Origin: Streptomyces sp. PH10-H1
GTDB lineage: Bacteria > Actinomycetota > Actinomycetes > Streptomycetales > Streptomycetaceae
DNA: 64,000 nucleotides
Assembly: GCF_030063355.1 (NCBI RefSeq)
Contig: NZ_JASISZ010000005.1
Location: forward strand, 1-64,000
Direction of reading: 5' to 3'
The number at the start of each line of letters is the position of its first letter. Within the stretch, counting starts at the first letter, position 1. Shown one piece after another: positions 1 to 8,942 of this stretch. Made by a program: the position numbers and the translations under genes. The notes below the pieces were generated by a model. The model made no database searches and was not told the origin of the DNA. It saw only the letters and a program-made list of their open reading frames with translations.

Positions 1-122
1 GGGCGCTGGACCCGGGAACGACGCGAACGAGATATCGGCACGTCCAGAACAACGACCCGCACTGATCGAAGTACCGGCCAACTCATCAGTTCATCCGATT
101 CAGCTATGTGCGGAGGATCGGC
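1..122. other. Left edge, no gene recognised
   Basis: No coding frame with actinomycete codon bias, no RNA gene and no clear hairpin is visible here. It lies downstream of the minus-strand permease gene that ends at 123. Confidence 0.5.
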
Positions 123-1133
123 CTAGCCGCCCACGTCACGCTCCCGCGGCTGCCCGGCCGCGCCCGGCGCCCGGCGATGGCGTCCCGGTGGGCGCCGCCG
201 GGCCGGTACCCGACTGTCGGCGGGGGCCCCGGCCGGGGTCTTGGCCAGGGCGCTTCCGGCGGGCGCCGGCGGGGCGGCGGGCGGGTCCGTGGTGGCGCGC
301 TGCCGCAGGGCGAGCACCCCGAGGGAGACCACCAGGGCCGTCAGCCGCAGCGCGAGCCGTACCGGGTCCGCGGGCAGCCGCTCACCGAAGATCAGCGTCC
401 CGCTGACCATCACGTGCGCGTTGCCGACGACCACCTGCGCCGGTACCAGGATGGCAGCCCGCGAGCGCTGCAGGCCGATCTGCAGGGCGCCGAGCATCAG
501 GACGGCGAAGACGACGTAGATGTACGGATACGGGGTCGCGGCCAGGGCGGCCGGCGCGTGGCGGCCGGTGCGCGCCAGCACCGCGGCGCAGGCCTTCCCC
601 AGCAGTCCGCCGACTCCGTTGAGCAGTCCGACGGCGGCCCCGTAGACCACACCGCTCCCCGTCCGCCCGGCGGCGGAGAACACCAGCAGGGCCACCGCGC
701 CGGACACCGCGGCGACGACGGTCACCGCCACCGGGTGATCGCCGTGCGCGACCCGCTCCTCGCCCGGGTCGTACGACAGGCCGAGCATCACCAGCGAGCA
801 GCCGATGACGGCCAGCGCGCCCCAATCGGCCCGGCTGATGCGCTCCTTGAGCACCAGCGCGGAGCCCGCCACGACGACCGCGGGTCCGACCGCCAGCATC
901 GGCTGCGCGACGGTGATCGGCAGCAGTGCCATGCCCGTCACCTGGCAGCCGAGGCCGAGCAGCATGAGCAGGAATCCCAGGAGCCACAGCGGCCGTCCGA
1001 ACAGCGTCCGGAACAGGGCGACGGGCGCCCGCACCCGCAGGGCGGGCAGCGCCGTCAGCGCGCTCTTCTCCACCAGCACGCCCACGTTGTAGAAGACCGC
1101 CGCGAGCAGGGTCACGAGAAGGCCGGTGATCAC
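123..1133 (-). CDS. DMT/EamA-like integral membrane permease
   Basis: A 336-aa very hydrophobic protein with about nine to ten predicted membrane helices, starting MITGLLVTLLAAVFYNVGVL. The helix-loop pattern and the glutamate-bearing loop GSALVLKERISRADWGALAV are typical of drug/metabolite transporter (DMT) superfamily proteins, whose usual length is 280-330 aa. The last 60 residues are an Ala/Pro/Arg-rich cytoplasmic tail. The ATG overlaps the stop of the upstream arabinofuranosyltransferase-like gene by 4 nt (ATGA), so the two are translationally coupled and may share a role at the envelope. The substrate is unknown. The family call is from the hydropathy pattern rather than a unique motif. 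Confidence 0.7.
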   Translation of the reverse strand: MITGLLVTLLAAVFYNVGVLVEKSALTALPALRVRAPVALFRTLFGRPLWLLGFLLMLLGLGCQVTGMALLPITVAQPMLAVGPAVVVAGSALVLKERISRADWGALAVIGCSLVMLGLSYDPGEERVAHGDHPVAVTVVAAVSGAVALLVFSAAGRTGSGVVYGAAVGLLNGVGGLLGKACAAVLARTGRHAPAALAATPYPYIYVVFAVLMLGALQIGLQRSRAAILVPAQVVVGNAHVMVSGTLIFGERLPADPVRLALRLTALVVSLGVLALRQRATTDPPAAPPAPAGSALAKTPAGAPADSRVPARRRPPGRHRRAPGAAGQPRERDVGG

Positions 1134-4100
1134 GCGGGGGCTTCCGGCACGGTACGGTCCGGTCTCTGCGGCCCCTCATGGGCGGGCGGACCGGCCGGAC
1201 CGGGCCGACCCGCCGCCCGGTCCGGACCGGGGCCGGGGTCGTCGGAGCCGCCCGGATCGCGGGCCGGGCCCTTGGGCGGTTCCGGCTCCCGCGGCCCGTA
1301 TGGCCCGTCAGTCCGCTCAAGCCGCCTCGTCTCGCGCGGTCCCTCATACGCGGGCGCGCCGGGCGGCAGCGCCGCGGCCAGCGCCGTCAGGGCCAGCGCC
1401 TGGGCGACCGGCCCGAACGCCCCGCGCCCCGGCGCCAGTCCGTCCTGGGCGGCCACCGCGGCCACGATCGCCGCGGCCGTCATCGCGGTGACGGCGACCG
1501 CCGGTGCGACGGACGGCCGCCATCGGGCCAGCAGGGCGATCGCGACCGCCGCGAGGGCCATCGGACCGCCGACCACCACCAGGACGAGCACTGCCACCAC
1601 TGGCCCCGTCAGCTCCCTCGGCGGCCGTTCGCCGGCTTCCGGTCGGCCCTCGCCCCGCCGTCGGCCGAACGCCCCGCAGGCCACGGCCACGACCAACAGC
1701 GCCAGCACGACGCCCACCGCCAGCGCGAGATGGTAGGCGCCGGCCGGGTCGTAGTGGAGCCGCACCGTACCTGTCTCGCCCGCCGGAATGACGTACGCCT
1801 GCTGCCAGCCGTCGAGGGTGACGGCCCGCAGCTCCTTGCCGTTGAGGGTCGCGGTCCAGCCGTCGGCCCGGTTCTCATGGACCTCCAGATACGCCTCAGG
1901 ACCCGTCCCGACGTGCACGCTGCGGTCCTCGTCCCCCCACTCCCACTGGGTCAGCGCCCGTACCGGACGGCTGGTGGGCGCCGAGTTCCCCAGGCTGTCG
2001 TTGGCAGCCCCGCCGGTCAGCACGGCATCGGTGACGGCGAGCGGCACGCCGCTGCCCGGCGAACTGAGCCGGTGCTCCCCCGCGCCCAGCACGAGCCGCT
2101 GGTCGGGAATGCACAGCGTCACCCGCACCGGCAGTCCCGCGGTGAGATCGCCCAGGGTGCCGGACGCGGAGGTCTGGTAGGCCGTGCCGTCCACGGTCAC
2201 GGCCGGGCCGCTGCCGCAGGGCAGTTGGAAGGTGCGGGACGTGCCGGCCGGTGTGTGGCGCAGGTCCGCGAGCGCCGGGAAGTGGACCTCGGCCAGACCG
2301 AGCGGCAACGGCAGCCGGGTGCCGGTCACCGCGTCGTACACGGTCAGTCGCTTGACCTGAGGGAATGTCAGATCGATCCGGTCGGTGCGCAGCGCGGGCC
2401 GGAAGACGACATGGCCGTCCGACTCGACCTGGCCCTCCCGTACCCCGTCGGGGCTGCTGATCCGCACCGACAGCGGCGGCGCCGAAATGCCCTCCGCCGC
2501 TTCGAGATAGAGGTCGCCGATCGTGCGTCTACCCGTCCAGCTCAGGTGCAGCGCCGGATCGGGTCCGGCCGCGATCCAGCCGGTGAGATAGGAGCCGTCG
2601 ATCAGATTGGCGGGGCGGAACTGCGGCAGGCCGCCGAGTGCCGGACTGCCGGTGATCTTCAGATCCCCCGTGTCCTGGGCGGTGGTCTCCAGCAGGCGGT
2701 CCAGCGCGGGGCCGGGGGCGGGCAGGGCGCTGAGCCGCGCCGTGAACGACTCGTCGCGGTCGGTGGTGAAGATACGGGCCAGCTGGGTCTCGGGATTGCC
2801 GCTCCCGGCGATTCCGGAGCCGGCGGTCTGCCGCTGGAAGGAGTAGACGACTCCCCCGGGGCCGCTGGTCGGAGTGTCGTGCGGGGCCCGCAGAAAGCGC
2901 GTGATCCGCACGTCCGGTATCGACACCTCGCTGATTCCGGCCCCGAATCCACCGGGAACCGCGCCCTTGGCGGCGGCGATGGTCAGCTTCAGCGTCGTGG
3001 TGGCGCCCTCCGGCGCGCGCAGGGTCTGCTCCCGGTCGTCGGGTGTGACGGTGTCGGTGACCGAACCGGTGTCGGTGGTGACGGTGATACGGGTGGCGAC
3101 CGGCCGGAAGGAACTGTCGGCCAGGAGCCGGACCTTGACACCGTCCGACAGGTCGATCCGCCGGCCGAAATCCGTCCGCAGCCACTGGCCGACCGGGGTG
3201 CCCGCACTGCCCTCGACCCAGGCGGTTCGGGCGTCGCCGTCGAAGGCGTTGACGGGATCGAAGGCGGGCGACTGGAGCAGCCAGGAACCGTAGGTGGAGG
3301 CGGTGACCGAGGCCGCGCCGTCGATCACGGCGGTGGTCTGGTGGCCGGCCGCCGGGAACTGCAGCAGCAGCTGGCGCGGTGGATCACCGCCGCTGCCGTC
3401 CGCCCGGCCCGGCGGATTGGTGCCGGACGGGGTGTAGGTGTATGAGACGTTGTCGCGGATCAGGCCGAAGGAAGTGTCGGTGCGGCGCAGTCCGTCGGTG
3501 ACGATCAGCGGGCCGGTGTCCGAGCCGGTGGCGTCGCCGGTGAGGGTCACCGCGCGCCCGTCGAGCAGTCCGCCGGCCGAGGCCGGAAGCAGCGATTCCG
3601 GGCCACCGCTGAGCTGGACGGCGCTGGACTCGGCGAGCACCGAGACCGGGTCCTCCGGCCGGAGCGTCGGGTCGACCGCCTCGTAGATCTCCACGGCGCG
3701 GTACTGCTGGTCGATGGCCTGGATCTGCAGCGGAGTGCCGCTGCGGATGGGGCTGGCAGGGGTGACGGGGCCGAACCCGGTCACCAGGCGGAAGCCCGAC
3801 AGCTGCAGAGTGCGGTGGTAGAGCGCGGGCGAGACGAACTCGAACTGGGCCGGGTCGAGATCGTGCCGCACCACGACGTAGCGGATGCCGCCGCGCGCCA
3901 GATAGGCGGCCAGTCCCGGCACCTGCGACCCCGAGGTCATGGCGCGCTCGGCGGCGTCCAGATAGCGCTGCGAGCCGGCGCCGCCCATCGGGATGAGGGT
4001 GCGCTGGACCCAGCTGGACTCCGCGTAGGGCTGCAGCGCGTCGTCCGTGGTGGTGCCCCAGGCGTAGTAGCCGTGTGAGGCGGCCGGTTCCAGCAGCGCC

Positions 4101-5530
4101 CGGCCGTCCCCGCCGTGCCCGGCCAAGTAGGTGGCGGTGTCCTTCCAGTACCCGGGCACGGCGGTGAACGAGCCGCTCTGCAGCACCCGTCCGCCCAGGT
4201 ACGGCAGTGCGGCGCCCAGCAGCCCGGCGGCGAGGAGTACGGCCACGGCGCCGCGCAGCAGCGGCATCCGGGGCAGTGGCCGTCCCAGCAGATGTATCAG
4301 GCCGATCACCAGGGGAAGCGCGATCAGTGGCTGGAACTTGTAGACGCTGTGGAACGCCTCCCCCGGCCCGTTGAGGAAGTCCTGCAGCGGGCCGTGGAAG
4401 GGACCGCCGAGCCGTCCCGGATACACCGCCATCGTGGCCACCGCTCCGGCGCACACACTCCACCGCAGCCAGCGGGCCTCCGGCACCTCCGACCGCGCCA
4501 GCCCGCCCAGTCCCAGGGCGGCGACGAATCCCGTTCCGGCCACCGCCCAACCGGTGCTCACCAGGACCCAGCCCGAAGGGAGCGCCGGTGAGCCGAAGTT
4601 GAGGTAGTCCAGCCAGTTGCCGGTGCCGCGCAGCGCCTCGGTGGCCGCCATGGTGCTCGCGGTGGTGTGCGGGGTCTCGATGTACGGGAGGAAGTCGAAC
4701 CCGTACCCGGCGAGCAGCAGCAGCGGCAGCCACCACCACGCCGTGATCAGCGCGACGGCCGCCAGCCACCAGCCCAGCAGCGCGCGGCGGCGCGGCCCGG
4801 CGGTCCGGGTGAGCAGATAGAGCAGCGGGGCCGGCAGCACGGCGAGCACCGACACCGCGTTGACCCCGCCCATGCACAGCACGGCGACGCCGGACCGCGC
4901 GGCACACAGCAGCGGGGAGGACCCCGCCCGCGCCCCGTCGGCCAGCGGCACCAGCACCCAGGGCAGCAGCGCGAGCGGCAGGACGGCGGCGGAGGTGGAG
5001 CCGACGAGCGCGGTGAGCGTCGGCCACAGCGCGTACGCGAGGCCGCCGACGAGACGGCTTCCGGTGGTGCCGACGGCCAGCCGTTCGGTCAGCCGGACCG
5101 TGCCCCAGAAGGCCACGGTCACGATCAGCGCCATCCACATCCGCTCGACGATCCAGGGCGGCAGCCCGATCCCCTCGGCGATCGCGTAGAAGGGACCCAT
5201 CGGGAACGCGTAGCCGACCGCCTGGTCCTGCAGTCCGCCGAACCCCTGGCGCGGATTCCACAGATGGCCGAGGCGGCCGAGGAACCCGCCCGGGGTGAGG
5301 ACCAGGTCGAGTTTGGTGTCGAAGACGATCCGTCCCGGGGCCTGGAGGAGCAGCCCGAGGAAGGCCGCCGCCCACACGGCCAGCGGCCACCCCCCGCCGA
5401 GGCGGTCGCCGCCCCGTCCGGCGAGCCACCTTCTGAGCCGGGGACGGCCGGGGCCGCCCGGGGCGGGGGGAGGTGGTCGCCGGGCGGTGCTCTCGGCGGA
5501 GGACGGTCCGGCGGTCTCGGTGGCACTCAC
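1130..5530 (-). CDS. AftD-like alpha-(1->3)-arabinofuranosyltransferase (DUF3367) membrane protein
   Basis: A roughly 1466-aa protein. The N-terminal third is a multi-helix GT-C-like membrane region (LGLLLQAPGRIVFDTKLDLV, then WNPRQGFGGLQDQAVGYAFP). The middle and C-terminal parts are large extracellular beta-rich and carbohydrate-binding-like regions (AFDGDARTAWVEG, NLIDGSYLTGWIA), ending in a late membrane segment and a Pro/Gly-rich tail. This organisation matches the DUF3367/AftD family, which in mycobacteria branches arabinan. Streptomyces lack arabinogalactan, so the real acceptor is uncertain. An upstream in-frame GTG at 5545 exists, but GGAAGGGGAG at 5533-5542 is a ribosome site placed correctly for the GTG at 5530, which I take as the start. 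It is coupled to the downstream permease by a 4-nt overlap. Confidence 0.75.
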   Translation of the reverse strand: MSATETAGPSSAESTARRPPPPAPGGPGRPRLRRWLAGRGGDRLGGGWPLAVWAAAFLGLLLQAPGRIVFDTKLDLVLTPGGFLGRLGHLWNPRQGFGGLQDQAVGYAFPMGPFYAIAEGIGLPPWIVERMWMALIVTVAFWGTVRLTERLAVGTTGSRLVGGLAYALWPTLTALVGSTSAAVLPLALLPWVLVPLADGARAGSSPLLCAARSGVAVLCMGGVNAVSVLAVLPAPLLYLLTRTAGPRRRALLGWWLAAVALITAWWWLPLLLLAGYGFDFLPYIETPHTTASTMAATEALRGTGNWLDYLNFGSPALPSGWVLVSTGWAVAGTGFVAALGLGGLARSEVPEARWLRWSVCAGAVATMAVYPGRLGGPFHGPLQDFLNGPGEAFHSVYKFQPLIALPLVIGLIHLLGRPLPRMPLLRGAVAVLLAAGLLGAALPYLGGRVLQSGSFTAVPGYWKDTATYLAGHGGDGRALLEPAASHGYYAWGTTTDDALQPYAESSWVQRTLIPMGGAGSQRYLDAAERAMTSGSQVPGLAAYLARGGIRYVVVRHDLDPAQFEFVSPALYHRTLQLSGFRLVTGFGPVTPASPIRSGTPLQIQAIDQQYRAVEIYEAVDPTLRPEDPVSVLAESSAVQLSGGPESLLPASAGGLLDGRAVTLTGDATGSDTGPLIVTDGLRRTDTSFGLIRDNVSYTYTPSGTNPPGRADGSGGDPPRQLLLQFPAAGHQTTAVIDGAASVTASTYGSWLLQSPAFDPVNAFDGDARTAWVEGSAGTPVGQWLRTDFGRRIDLSDGVKVRLLADSSFRPVATRITVTTDTGSVTDTVTPDDREQTLRAPEGATTTLKLTIAAAKGAVPGGFGAGISEVSIPDVRITRFLRAPHDTPTSGPGGVVYSFQRQTAGSGIAGSGNPETQLARIFTTDRDESFTARLSALPAPGPALDRLLETTAQDTGDLKITGSPALGGLPQFRPANLIDGSYLTGWIAAGPDPALHLSWTGRRTIGDLYLEAAEGISAPPLSVRISSPDGVREGQVESDGHVVFRPALRTDRIDLTFPQVKRLTVYDAVTGTRLPLPLGLAEVHFPALADLRHTPAGTSRTFQLPCGSGPAVTVDGTAYQTSASGTLGDLTAGLPVRVTLCIPDQRLVLGAGEHRLSSPGSGVPLAVTDAVLTGGAANDSLGNSAPTSRPVRALTQWEWGDEDRSVHVGTGPEAYLEVHENRADGWTATLNGKELRAVTLDGWQQAYVIPAGETGTVRLHYDPAGAYHLALAVGVVLALLVVAVACGAFGRRRGEGRPEAGERPPRELTGPVVAVLVLVVVGGPMALAAVAIALLARWRPSVAPAVAVTAMTAAAIVAAVAAQDGLAPGRGAFGPVAQALALTALAAALPPGAPAYEGPRETRRLERTDGPYGPREPEPPKGPARDPGGSDDPGPGPDRAAGRPGPAGPPAHEGPQRPDRTVPEAPA

Positions 5531-5604
5531 GTGCTCCCCTTCCACGGTCCGGGCGGTCGAGCACTCGTGACAGGCGTGGCTGGCGCGTTACGCTATTGCG
5601 GAGC

Positions 5605-5617
5605 TGACAAACCGTCA
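5605..5617. promoter_or_regulatory. TGAC-N5-GTCA palindrome upstream of aftD-like gene
   Basis: TGACAAACCGTCA, an inverted repeat of TGAC/GTCA with a 5-nt spacer, sits 75 nt upstream of the minus-strand GTG and 68 nt upstream of the plus-strand small ORF. The same architecture with the shared CCGTCAAT extension recurs at 6917-6929. It may be a regulator operator or part of a promoter; which is unknown. Confidence 0.4.
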
Positions 5618-5684
5618 ATAATGTGTGCGATGTTGCCTGGGAAAGACCAGGGACGAACGGTGGGCCCACACAGGAGGCGGACCG

Positions 5685-5834
5685 ATGGGCATACAGGTCC
5701 TGTGGATCGTCCTCGCCGTCACGGTGGCGGGCGTGTCGCTCGCCGTCGCCGCGGCATTCGGTCTGGTCAATGTGAACGATCCACCTCCTCAGCAGCGCAA
5801 TGTCCCGCTCATCACGTACGGGGTGTCGTCCTGA
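5685..5834 (+). CDS. Small single-helix membrane peptide (49 aa)
   Basis: A 49-aa peptide, MGIQVLWIVLAVTVAGVSLA..., with one membrane helix (residues about 4-28) and a short polar tail. The ATG is preceded by a perfect AGGAGG at 5672-5677 with 7-nt spacing, which fixes this start over the longer in-frame possibility at 5625. It is divergent from the arabinofuranosyltransferase-like gene, and its 3' end overlaps the convergent hydrolase gene by 23 nt. I do not recognise a family and its function is unknown. Confidence 0.6.
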   Translation: MGIQVLWIVLAVTVAGVSLAVAAAFGLVNVNDPPPQQRNVPLITYGVSS

Positions 5835-6810
5835 CAGCGGCGGGTGTACCCCGGCCCGCGGACAGCAGCACCTCCGCGATGGCGTCGGCGATCGTGTCCG
5901 GGCGGTCCACCGGCACCAGATGCCGGGTCCCGGGCGCCAGGCGGTACCGCCCGAGGGGGCTCATCGAGGCCAGCGCCCGGTGCGGCCGGGGGTCGCTCAG
6001 CGGGCCAGAGATCACCTGAAGCGGCACCTCGGGAAACTCCCGTTCCCTTCTGAGCGCGAGGAGTTCGGCGTTCAGGTCGCGGAAGAGCACCCGTTCCACG
6101 AGGGCCGCCTTCAGACAGTGCCCGGCACCGTACGCGCAGCGGTACGCGTCACCGACATCGTCCGGGTCCCGGCCGCGCAGCGACTGCGTCCGTACGCCCT
6201 GCCGCCGGATCGCGGGCGCCACCAGCTGACTCAGACCGGTCCAGCGGAACACCTCCCCCGCGCCCTTGGCCGCGCGCACCCGTGCCCGCGGCCAGCGCAG
6301 CGGCGCCCCCACCTCCTTCTCGGCGGCGGCTTCCACCAGCACCACCGCGGCGGTTCGCTCGGGCAGCAGACGGGCGAACGCCTCGGCGTACAGCCCGGAG
6401 AGCGAATGCCCGACGAGGACGACCGGGCCGACCGGACTGCCGGGGCCGTTTGGGCCGTCGGTGCCGCCTGGGCCGTCGGTGCCCAGGACGTCCAGCACCG
6501 ACGCCAGCCACGCGGCCTGGCCGGCCAGCGTCGGCGCGTCCGGCGACGGCTCGCTCCGGCCGAGACCGGGCCGGTCCACGCGGATCACCCGGCACCTCTC
6601 GTCCAGCGCCCGCACCAGCGCCTCCCAGCCGAGCCACGCCCCGCCGAGCCCGGCGCCCAGCACCACCGCGGGACCCGTGGCCGGCCCGTCCTCCACGACA
6701 TGCACCGCCCGCCCGGCGACCCGGACGAACCTGCCGGGCGGGCGCCCGGCCGGCTTCAGGGGCACAGCCTGGCGCAGCCTCCGTGCCACGATCGAGGGAT
6801 GGGACGACAT
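5812..6810 (-). CDS. Alpha/beta hydrolase
   Basis: A 332-aa alpha/beta-hydrolase fold enzyme. Visible signatures are an oxyanion-hole segment VVLGAGLGGAWLGWEALV, the strand/turn RVIRVDRPGLGRSEP, the nucleophile elbow VGHSLSG, and a late PGTRHLVPVDRPD containing the likely catalytic His. The start is the ATG at 6810 because GAGGAGG lies 6 nt upstream; the in-frame extension to 6930 carries low-complexity sequence. A Gly/Pro/Asp/Thr-rich insert (GTDGPGGTDGPNGPG) precedes the nucleophile strand. Upstream is the TGAC-N5-GTCA element followed by a TTTAGAT-like stretch. Substrate unknown. Confidence 0.8.
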   Translation of the reverse strand: MSSHPSIVARRLRQAVPLKPAGRPPGRFVRVAGRAVHVVEDGPATGPAVVLGAGLGGAWLGWEALVRALDERCRVIRVDRPGLGRSEPSPDAPTLAGQAAWLASVLDVLGTDGPGGTDGPNGPGSPVGPVVLVGHSLSGLYAEAFARLLPERTAAVVLVEAAAEKEVGAPLRWPRARVRAAKGAGEVFRWTGLSQLVAPAIRRQGVRTQSLRGRDPDDVGDAYRCAYGAGHCLKAALVERVLFRDLNAELLALRREREFPEVPLQVISGPLSDPRPHRALASMSPLGRYRLAPGTRHLVPVDRPDTIADAIAEVLLSAGRGTPAAVRTTPRT

Positions 6811-6916
6811 CGGCGGCCTCCTCGACGACCGGAGGGCGGTGCGGACGGTGAGCGGTGGGGCGGTGCGGAGGGGGGTTGTGCGGACGGTGGGGCGGAAGTC
6901 AGCCTTCCATCTAAAC

Positions 6917-6929
6917 TGACACGCCGTCA
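6917..6929. promoter_or_regulatory. TGAC-N5-GTCA palindrome upstream of alpha/beta hydrolase
   Basis: TGACACGCCGTCA has the same half-sites and spacing as the element at 5605-5617, and both are followed by AAT. It lies about 107 nt upstream of the hydrolase ATG. Read on the minus strand it is followed by TTTAGAT, a possible -10-like sequence. It is a candidate shared operator for the two flanking transcription units. Confidence 0.4.
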
Positions 6930-7030
6930 ATTACTGATCCCGGCCAGATCGGCGGAAGGCCGGTTCCGGCACATTGTGGAAGACACCGCCCGGTTCCTCA
7001 CCCGCGGGCGGGGACAGACCGGCCACGGGG

Positions 7031-7177
7031 CGGCGCCGGCCGATCGTGCCGCTGCGGCTGCCGGGGAAGGCGTTCAGCGGCTACCGCGCGGGCGGCAATC
7101 CGACGCCGGACCACGCGGACGGCGGGATCACCTTCGACGAGTTCCTCGCCGGCCGGCAGCCGAACGCGGGTAGGTGA
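7031..7177 (+). pseudogene. 3' remnant of an SDR/NAD(P)-dependent oxidoreductase gene
   Basis: About 45 codons ending LPGKAFSGYRAGG...GGITFDEFLAGRQ. This resembles the C-terminal tail common to actinomycete SDR/NmrA-type oxidoreductases (LPG.a...yRaG.N.tPD.a.G..t..eFLa.r). No Rossmann fold or catalytic part exists upstream in any frame, so this is a decayed 3' fragment. It lies beside the truncated ABC operon. The family assignment rests on the tail pattern only. Confidence 0.5.
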
Positions 7178-7180
7178 CCC

Positions 7181-7227
7181 GGCGCAGCGCTTCCCCGTCC
7201 CCCGAACCGGCGGGGAAGTGCTGCGCC
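7181..7227. terminator. Bidirectional terminator-like hairpin
   Basis: A near-perfect inverted repeat with arms 7181-7197 and 7211-7227 (16 of 17 positions pair, GGCGCAGCGCTTCCCCG against its complement) and a 13-nt loop. It sits between the plus-strand SDR remnant and the minus-strand ATPase remnant, where a bidirectional terminator would be expected. It has no long T tract, as is common in Streptomyces. Confidence 0.6.
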
Positions 7228-7249
7228 GGGCAGTCGTGGACCCCCGGGA

Positions 7250-7445
7250 CTACCGGTCGAGCAGCGCGTCCTGCTCGTCGCGAGCCCGCCGCCGCGGGTC
7301 CCAGCCCGGCCGGGGGATGGAGTCGAGCAGCAGCCGGGTGTAGGCGTGCTGCGGGGCGGTGAGCACCTGACCGGTGGGCCCGGACTCGACGATCCTGCCG
7401 TGCCGCATCACCAGCACGTCGTCGGTGACGGACCGGACGACCCCG
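7250..7445 (-). pseudogene. 3' remnant of a DppF/OppF-type peptide ABC transporter ATPase gene
   Basis: The last ~65 codons of an oligopeptide ABC ATPase remain. VVRSVTDDVLVMRHGRIVES follows the normal H-loop region, then SGPTGQVLTAPQHAYTRLLL, then PRPGWDPRR and a short tail to TAG at 7250. The Walker A, signature and Walker B regions are absent. Immediately upstream at about 7445 the sequence changes frame and identity into the binding-protein gene, so the two ends of one operon were joined by an internal deletion. Confidence 0.8.
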
Positions 7446-8756
7446 AGCGTTCAGGCCGATCGCCTGTCCCGCCGCCTGTACGGCGGTCGCGAGCAGCGCC
7501 ACGTCCTGGCCGATCGGACTGGTCGCGACGGTGATCGTCTTCCCGGCGGCGCCGGCCTGCCTGATCAGATCCCGGGCCGCCGCCAGGTTCCGGGCGGGGT
7601 CGCCGGTGGCCGCCGGCAGCGCGGTGAAGGCGGAGTCGGCGACCGGGCCGGGGGCGGCGGACCAGGCGGCGCGCGGGGAGAGCGCGGCGGTGACGCTGCC
7701 CACCCCGCCCAGGCCCGTCTTGACGAAGCCGGGACGGTCCAGCGCCATCGACAGCGCCCGGCGCACCCGGACGTCGCCGAGCGGGCCCTTGAGGTTGGTG
7801 ACGTTGACGTTGACTGTGGTGCGGCCCTCGCCGAAGTACAGGTTGCCGACGCCGCTGGACCGCAGCCGGGCGTAGCTCTCCGACGGGATCAGATAGCCGC
7901 CGTCGGCCTGTCCGCTCAGCAGTGCGTTGGTGAGGGCGGACGGATCGGTGAGGAACTGGAAGACCGCCTTGGCCGACTTGGCACGCGTGCCCCGGTAGCC
8001 GTCGAAGCGGTTCAGCGTGATCGACTGGCCCTTGGTCCAGGTACCGAGCGAGTACGGCCCGGTGCGGTCCAGGCCGCCGGAGGTGCCGTAGTCCTTGCCG
8101 GCCGCCTTGATCCCCTTCTCACCGGCCACGACGCCGGCCGCGCTCGCCATGTACTGCGGGAACTGCGAGTCGGGGCGCTTCAGTTTGACGGTGACACGCA
8201 GCGGTCCTGTCTTCGTGACGGACTCGACGTTCTCGAAGTTCTGCGCCCAGGACGAGGCGAGGTCGGGATTCATCTGCCGGCGGAGGCTGTAGACGGCGTC
8301 GTCGGCCGTCATCGTGGAGCCGTCGTGGAAGCGCACCCCGGGCCGCAGCTGGTAGACCCAGGTGGTCGGGTCCGGGTTCTCCGCCTTCTCGGCCAGTCCG
8401 GGGACCACGGTGAGCTGCGGCGTCCAGCGCATCAGGCTCTCGCAGACGTTGGAGAGGATCATGTTCTGCTCGTAGTCGAACGCGGAGATGTAGTCCAGGG
8501 TCGGCGGTTCCGCGTACAGGGCCCAGGTGAACGAGGACAGGTCCCCCTTCGCCGCCGGGGTCCCCGGCGAGAGGCTGTACGCCGCGCCCGGAGAGGCGCT
8601 GCCGCCGGTGCCGGGCGGCCCGGAGCAGGCGGCCAGACCGCTGGCCGCCAGGGCGAGGGCGGCCAGCGCCGCCGGGCCGCCGGTGAGCCGGCGGCGTACG
8701 GAGACGCGCGGCCGGGGCCGCGGTGCGGATATCGACGCGATCGGCGCTATGGACAT
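7446..8756 (-). pseudogene. Truncated ABC transporter substrate-binding lipoprotein (SBP family 5)
   Basis: The first ~436 codons of a dipeptide/oligopeptide-binding lipoprotein, usually 520-600 aa. It has an Arg-rich n-region and hydrophobic stretch ending in the lipobox LAAC, then family landmarks YEQNMILSNVCESLMRWTPQ, YQLRPGVRFHDGSTMTADDA and VRRALSMALDRPGFVKTGLG. It ends abruptly after AAGQAIGLNA at the deletion scar. In frame it would read about 105 further meaningless codons to 7128. The ATG at 8756 has GGGAG upstream and follows the nitrilase remnant's TAA by 2 nt, so the ancestral operon order was nitrilase, binding protein, (permeases), ATPases. It is unlikely to function. Confidence 0.85.
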
Positions 8757-8758
8757 GG

Positions 8759-8940
8759 TTACTCCCTCTCGGCGACGGGGCGGGTCAGCGACCCGTACAG
8801 CTCGGGACGGCGGGTGCGCAGCAGGCCGAACTCCCTCCAGTCCCGGCACTGCTGGAGGTCCAGGTCGGCGACCAGGACGGCCGGCCGGTCGCGGGGCGCG
8901 CGCAGCATCACCCGGCCGTAGGGGTCGGAGATGAAGGACC
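8759..8940 (-). pseudogene. 3' remnant of a carbon-nitrogen hydrolase (nitrilase family)
   Basis: About 60 codons with the nitrilase-superfamily C-terminal pattern SFISDPYGRVM, then AVLVADLDLQQCRDWREFGL, then RRPELYGSL. The catalytic Glu-Lys-Cys part is missing. To the right the sequence turns into the opposite-strand TetR fragment, so a deletion removed the 5' ends of both genes and their shared promoter. The stop lies 2 nt before the binding-protein ATG. Confidence 0.75.
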
Positions 8941-8942
8941 TG

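Noticed and set aside
1178..3445. A 755-codon plus-strand open frame
   Set aside because: Antisense shadow of the AftD-like gene, with no domain and no ribosome site.
5545..5545. Upstream GTG start for the AftD-like gene
   Set aside because: It would place the GGAAGGGGAG ribosome site inside the gene; the GTG at 5530 is correctly spaced.
7128..7445. In-frame continuation of the truncated binding protein
   Set aside because: Sequence after QAIGLNA is Arg/His/Ala-rich and coincides with ATPase coding in another frame, so it is not native binding-protein sequence.
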